Position numbers and translations under genes: made by a program. The notes beneath the pieces were generated by a model that searched no databases, was not told the DNA's origin, and saw nothing but the letters and a program-made list of their open reading frames with translations. A DNA stretch of 64,000 nucleotides from Micromussa lordhowensis (lineage: Eukaryota; Cnidaria; Anthozoa; Scleractinia; Lobophylliidae): contig CAXHUQ010001522.1 of NCBI GenBank assembly GCA_964020085.1, forward strand, positions 228,332-292,331. The letters are read 5' to 3'. Positions 58,901 to 64,000 of this stretch are shown piece by piece. Numbering within the stretch: position 1 is the stretch's first letter; each line of letters starts with the position of its first letter.

Positions 58901-61900
58901 GCAAACTAATACCACCAAAGCACTCCCGGGGTCGGTCCGGGTCCAAATGCGAAGTATCGGAGCTGCGGGAAATCTCGCACTATGCTAATCAGCCCGCAGA
59001 TCCCCAGGCGTGGCCGGCTGGCTGACTTGTTAGCCGAGCTTGACGCGTGTCGCAACTTGGCAAACTAATGGCACCAAAGCACTCCTGGGGTGGGTCCGGG
59101 TCCACATGCAAAGTTTCGGAGCTGCGCGACATCTCGCACTATGCTAACCAGCCCGTTTGCTAATTAGCCGAACTTTGCGCGCGTCGCAACTTTGCAAACT
59201 AATACCACCAAAGCACTCCCGGGGTCGGTCCAGGTCCAAATGCGAAGTATTGGAGCTGCGCGAAATCTCGCACTATGCTAATCAGCCCGCAGATCCCCAG
59301 GCGTGGCCGGCTGGCTGACTCGTTAGCCGAGCTTGATGCGTGTCGCAACTTGGCAAACTAATGGCACCAAAGCACTCCTGGGGTGGGTCCAGGTCCACAT
59401 GCAAAGTTTCGGAGCTGCGCGACATCTCGCACTATGCTAACCAGCCCGTTTGCTAATTAGCCGAACTTTGCGCGCGTCGCAACTTTGCAAACTAATACCA
59501 CCAAAGCACTCCCGGGGTCGGTCCGGGTCCAAATGCGAAGTATCGGAGCTGCGCGAAATCTCGCACTATGCTAATCAGCCCGCAGATCCCCAGGCGTGGC
59601 CGGCTGGCTGACTCGTTAGCCGAGCTTGACGCGTGTCGCAACTTGGCAAACTAATGGCACCAAAGCACTCCTGGGGTGGGTCCGGGTCCACATGCAAAGT
59701 TTCGGAGCTGCGCGACATCTCGCACTATGCTAACCAGCCCGTTTGCTAATTAGCCGAACTTTGCGCGCGTCGCAACTTTGCAAACTAATACCACCAAAGC
59801 ACTCCCGGGGTCGGTCCGGGCCCAAATGCGAAGTATCGGAGCTGCGCGAAATCTCGCACTATGCTAATCAGCCCGCAGATCCCCAGGCGTGGCCGGCTGG
59901 CTGACTCGTTAGCCGAGCTTGACGCGTGTCGCAACTTGGCAAACTAATGGCACCAAAGCACTCCTGGGGTGGGTCCGGGTCCACATGCAAAGTTTCGGAG
60001 CTGCGCGACATCTCGCACTATGCTAACCAGCCCGTTTGCTAATTAGCCGAACTTTGCGCGCGTCGCAACTTTGCAAACTAATACCACCAAAGCACTCCCG
60101 GGGTTGGTCCGGGTCCAAATGCGAAGTATCGGAGCTGCGCGAAATCTTGCACTATGCTAATCAGCCCGCAGATCCCCAGGCGTGGCCGGCTGGCTGACTC
60201 GTTAGCCGAGCTTGACGCGTGTCGCAACTTGGCAAACTAATTGCACCAAAGCACTCCTGGGGTGGGTCCGGGTCCACATGCAAAGTTTCGGAGCTGCGCG
60301 ACATCTCGCAGTATGCTAACCAGCCCGTTTGCTAATTAGCCGAACTTTGCGCGCGTCGCAACTTTGCAAACTAATACCACCAAAGCACTCCCGGGGTCGA
60401 TCCGGGTCCAAATGCGAAGTATCGGAGCTGCGCGAAATCTCGCACTATGCTAATCAGCCCGCAGATCCCCAGGCGTGGCCGGATGGCTGACTCGTTAGCC
60501 GAGCTTGACGCGTGTCGCAACTTGGCAAACTAATGGCACCAAAGCACTCCTGGGGTGGGTCCGGGTCCACATGCAAAGTTTCGGAGCTGCGCGAAATCTC
60601 GCACTATGCTAACCAGCCCGTTTGCTAATTAGCCGAACTTTGCGCGCGTCGCAACTTTGCAAACTAATACCACCAAAGCACTCCCGGGGTCGGTCCGGGT
60701 CCAAATGCGAAGTATCGGAGCTGCGCGAAATCTCGCACTATGCTAATCAGCCCGCAGATCCCCAGGCGTGGCCGGCTGGCTGACTCGTTAGCCGAGCTTG
60801 ACGCGGGTCGCAACTTGGCAAACTAATGGCACCAAAGCACTCCTGGGGTGGGTCCGGGTCCACATGCAAAGTTTCGGAGCTGCGCGACATCTCGCACTAT
60901 GCTAACCAGCCCGTTTGCTAATTAGCCGAACTTTGCGCGCGGCGCAACTTTGCAAACTAATACCACCAAAGCACTCCCGGGGTCGGTCCGGGTCCAAATT
61001 CGAAGTATCGGAGCTGTGCGAAATCTCGCACTATGCTAATCAGCTCGCAGATCCCCAGGCGTGGCCGGCTTGCTGACTCGTTAGCCGAGCTTGACGCGTG
61101 TCGCAACTTGGCAAACTAATGGCACCAAAGCACTCCTGGGGTGGGTCCGGGTCCACATGCAAAGTTTCGGAGCTGCGCGACATCTCGCACTATGCTAACC
61201 AGCCCGTTTGCTAATTAGCCGAACTTTGCGCGCGTCGCAACTTTGCAAACTAATACCACCAAAGCACTCCCGGGGTCGGTCCGGGTCCAAATGCGAAGTA
61301 TCGGAGCTGCGCGAAATCTCGCACTATGCTAATCAGCCCGCAGATCCCCAGGCGTGGCCGGCTGGCTGACTCATTAGCCGAGCTTGACGCGTGTCGCAAC
61401 TTGGCAAACTAATGGCACCAAAGCACTCCTGGGGTGGGTCCGGGTCCACATGCAAAGTTTCGGAGCTGCGCGACATCTCGCACTATGCTAACCAGCCCGT
61501 TTGCTAATTAGCCGAACTTTGCGCGCGTCGCAACTTTGCAAACTAATACCACCAAAGCACTCCCGGGGTCGGTCCGGGTCCAAATGCGAAGTATCAGAGC
61601 TGCGCGAAATCTCGCACTATGCTAATCAGCCTGCAGATCCCCAGGCGTGGCCGGCTGGCTGACTCGTTAGCCGAGCTTGACGCGTGTCGCAACTTGGCAA
61701 ACTAATGGCACCAAAGCACTCCTGGGGTGGGTCCGGGTCCACATGCAAAGTTTCGGAGCTGCGCGACATCTCGCACTATGCTAACCAGCCCGTTTGCTAA
61801 TTAGCCGAACTTTGCGCGCGTCGCAACTTTGCAAACTAATACCACCAAAGCACTCCCGGGGTCGGTCCGGGTCCAAATGCGAAGTAACGGAGCTGCGCGA

Positions 61901-64000
61901 AATCTCGCACTATGCTAATCAGCCCGCAGATCCCCAGGGGTGGCCGGCTGGCTGACTCGTTAGCCGAGCTTGACGCGTGTCGCAACTTGGCAAACTAATG
62001 GCACCAAAGCACTCCTGGGGTGGGTCCGGGTCCACATGCAAAGTTTCGGAGCTGCGCGACATCTCGCACTATGCTAACCAGCCCGTTTGCTAATTAGCCG
62101 AACTTTGCGCGCGTCGCAACTTTGCAAACTAATACCACCAAAGCACTCCCGGGGTCGGTCCGGGTCCAAATGCGAAGTATCAGAGCTGCGCGAAATCTCG
62201 CACTATGCTAATCAGCCCGCAGATCCCCAGGCGTGGCCGGCTGGCTGACTCGTTAGCCGAGCTTGACGCGTGTCGCAACTTGGCAAACTAATGGCACCAA
62301 AGCACTCCTGGGGTGGGTCCGGGTCCACATGCAAAGTTTCGGAGCTGCGCGACATCTCGCACTATGCTAACCAGCCCGTTTGCTAATTAGCCGAACTTTG
62401 CGCGCGTCGCAACTTTGCAAACTAATACCACCAAAGCACTCCCGGGGTCGGTCCGGGTCCAAATGCGAAGTAACGGAGCTGCGCGAAATCTCGCACTATG
62501 CTAATCAGCCCGCAGATCGCCAGGGGTGGCCGGCTGGCTGACTCGTTAGCCGAGCTTGACGCGTGTCGCAACTTGGCAAACTAATGGCACCAAAGCACTC
62601 CTGGGGTGGGTCCGGGTCCACATGCAAAGTTTCGGAGCTGCGCGACATCTCGCACTATGCTAACCAGCCCGTTTGCTAATTAGCCGAACTTTGCACGCGT
62701 CGCAACTTTGCAAACTAATACCACCAAAGCACTCCCGGGGTCGGTCCGGGTCCAAATGCGAAGTATCGGAGCTGCGCGAAATCTCGCACTATGCTAATCA
62801 GCCCGCAGATCCCCAGGCGTGGCCGGCTGGCTGACTCGTTAGCCGAGCTTGACGCGGGTCGCAACTTGGCAAACTAATGGCACCAAAGCACTCCTGGGGT
62901 GGGTCCGGGTCCACATGCAAAGTTTCGGAGCTGCGCGACATCTCGCACTATGCTAACCAGCCCGTTTGCTAATTAGCCGAACTTTGCGCGCGGCGCAACT
63001 TTGCAAACTAATACCACCAAAGCACTCCCGGGGTCGGTCCGGGTCCAAATGCGAAGTATCAGAGCTGCGCGAAATCTCGCACTATGCTAATCAGCCCGCA
63101 GATCCCCAGGCGTGGCCGGCTGGCTGACTCGTTAGCCGAGCTTGACGCGTGTCGCAACTTGGCAAACTAATGGCACCAAAGCACTCCTGGGGTGGGTCCG
63201 GGTCCACATGCAAAGTTTCGGAGCTGCGCGACATCTCGCACTATGCTAACCAGCCCGTTTGCTAATTAGCCGAACTTTGCGCGCGTCGCAACTTTGCAAA
63301 CTAATACCACCAAAGCACTCCCGGGGTCGGTCCGGGTCCAAATGCGAAGTAACGGAGCTGCGCGAAATCTCGCACTATGCTAATCAGCCCGCAGATCCCC
63401 AGGGGTGGCCGGCTGGCTGACTCGTTAGCCGAGCTTGACGCGTGTCGCAACTTGGCAAACTAATGGCACCAAAGCACTCCTGGGGTGGGTCCGGGTCCAC
63501 ATGCAAAGTTTCGGAGCTGCGCGACATCTCGCACTATGCTAACCAGCCCGTTTGCTAATTAGCCGAACTTTGCGCGCGTCGCAACTTTGCAAACTAATAC
63601 CACCAAAGCACTCCCGGGGTCGGTCCGGGTCCAAATGCGAAGTATCGGAGCTGCGCGAAATCTCGCACTATGCTAATCAGCCCGCAGATCCCCAGGCGTG
63701 GCCGGCTGGCTGACTCGTTAGCCGAGCTTGATGCGGGTCGCAACTTGGCAAACTAATGGCACCAAAGCACTCCTGGGGTGGGTCCGGGTCCACATGCAAA
63801 GTTTCGGAGCTGCGCGACATCTCGCACTATGCTAACCAGCCCGTTTGCTAATTAGCCGAACTTTGCGCGCGGCGCAACTTTGCAAACTAATACCACCAAA
63901 GCACTCCCGGGGTCGGTCCGGGTCCAAATGCGAAGTATCAGAGCTGCGCGAAATCTCGCACTATGCTAATCAGCCCGCAGATCCCCAGGCGTGGCCGGCT
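55563..64000. repeat. Segmental duplication copy 2 (continues past window end)
   Basis: This is a distal copy of 34,251-42,688 at a constant offset of 21,312 bp, in the same orientation. Shared rare marks run to the last visible dimers: gtatcagag (61.60, 62.18 and 63.94 kb), gatcgccagg (62.52 kb), gcacgcgtc (62.69 kb) and cttgatgcggg (63.73 kb). It includes the two-dimer duplication at 57.3-58.3 kb and the first units of family 2. The true length is unknown because it is cut by the window end. An assembly duplication cannot be excluded from sequence alone, but the single mismatch (56740) and the different left flanks argue for two real loci. Confidence 0.92.

Larger units (their letters stand above)
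1..64000. repeat. Satellite array of a 293-bp A/B dimer filling the window
   Basis: The marker gcaaactaat followed by accacc (monomer A) recurs every 293 bp from base 2 to base 63882. Anchors across the window give whole multiples of 293 except at one 1-bp insertion, one hybrid monomer and two 77-bp deletions. There are 217 A-monomer starts, all in the same orientation, and no non-satellite sequence between units. Units differ from one another mostly by a few substitutions. The array continues past both ends: the window opens one base before an A monomer and closes 119 bases into another. The consensus dimer has 169 G or C in 293 bases (57.7%). The family is not one I recognise by name. I see no gene, transposon or RNA gene anywhere in it. 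Confidence 0.98.

Noticed and set aside
1..64000. CRISPR array
   Set aside because: The repeats are 293-bp dimers with no unique spacers; all intervening sequence is itself repeated. No cas genes or leader are present.
1..64000. Ribosomal DNA intergenic spacer subrepeats
   Set aside because: No rRNA gene, pyrimidine-rich terminator or promoter occurs anywhere in 64 kb. A spacer would be interrupted by rRNA genes well before this length.
1..64000. CENP-B box (nTTCGnnnnAnnCGGGn) in the attcgaag variant or near cccggggtcgg
   Set aside because: The attcgaagtatcggag variant matches the first half but not the CGGG half. The reverse-strand candidate at cccggggtcggtccgg fails at the CGAA end. Only some dimers carry the attcg form.
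1..64000. Telomeric repeat tracts marking a chromosome end
   Set aside because: No run of ttaggg, tttaggg, ttagg or related units was found on either strand.

Overview
The whole 64-kb window is one uninterrupted head-to-tail satellite DNA array. I see no protein-coding gene, RNA gene, transposon, CRISPR array or unique-sequence island. All units point the same way and both window edges cut through the array, so it is longer than 64 kb. GC content is about 58% in the consensus unit. The organism cannot be named from this. A long, homogeneous tandem array with higher-order structure suggests a eukaryotic heterochromatic region (centromeric, pericentromeric, subtelomeric or knob-like), probably from a long-read assembly. 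The sequence does not show which.

The basic repeat is a 293-bp dimer of two diverged monomers. Monomer A is 159 bp and monomer B is 134 bp. They match at about 115 of 134 aligned positions and differ by a 25-bp segment present only in A. The A-monomer register (the g of gcaaactaat) runs in five phase blocks: 2+293k to 6448; 6742+293k to 13481; 13933+293k to 34150; 34659+293k to 55462; and 55971+293k to 63882. That makes 217 A starts. The register shifts only at one 1-bp insertion (near 6524), one B/A hybrid monomer (13640-13798) and two copies of the same 77-bp deletion (junctions at 34388/34389 and 55700/55701).

Linked single-base variants expose higher-order repeats above the dimer. A three-dimer, 879-bp unit recurs with different diagnostic variants at about 1.5-2.8, 24.8-35, 40.8-45.2 and 46.8-49.5 kb. 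Larger amplifications are also visible: a 5,274-bp (18-dimer) tandem duplication at about 22.6-33.2 kb; a 16-dimer (4,688-bp) offset at about 14.5-21.3 kb and again at about 49.7-55.5 kb; and a segmental duplication of at least 8.4 kb in which 34,251-42,688 recurs as 55,563-64,000, offset 21,312 bp, with only one difference noticed.

By region: 1-1.0 kb has variants of the 24.8-35 kb family; 1.0-4.1 kb is mixed with an 879-bp duplication; 4.1-10.7 kb holds variant clusters and near-consensus dimers; 10.7-22.6 kb is a repeatedly copied 12-16-dimer block with the hybrid monomer; 22.6-33.2 kb is the 18-dimer tandem duplication; 33.2-42.7 kb is mainly segmental-duplication copy 1; 42.7-46.8 kb is the end of an 879-bp array plus mixed dimers; 46.8-49.5 kb is another 879-bp unit; 49.5-55.56 kb is a 16-dimer duplication; and 55.56-64 kb is segmental-duplication copy 2.

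Short open frames (61-92 codons) are by-products of the repeat and are not annotated as genes. The most noteworthy points are the layered amplification history, the asymmetric dimer, an undepleted CpG content, and a speculative RNA polymerase III-like A-box/B-box pair in each dimer.
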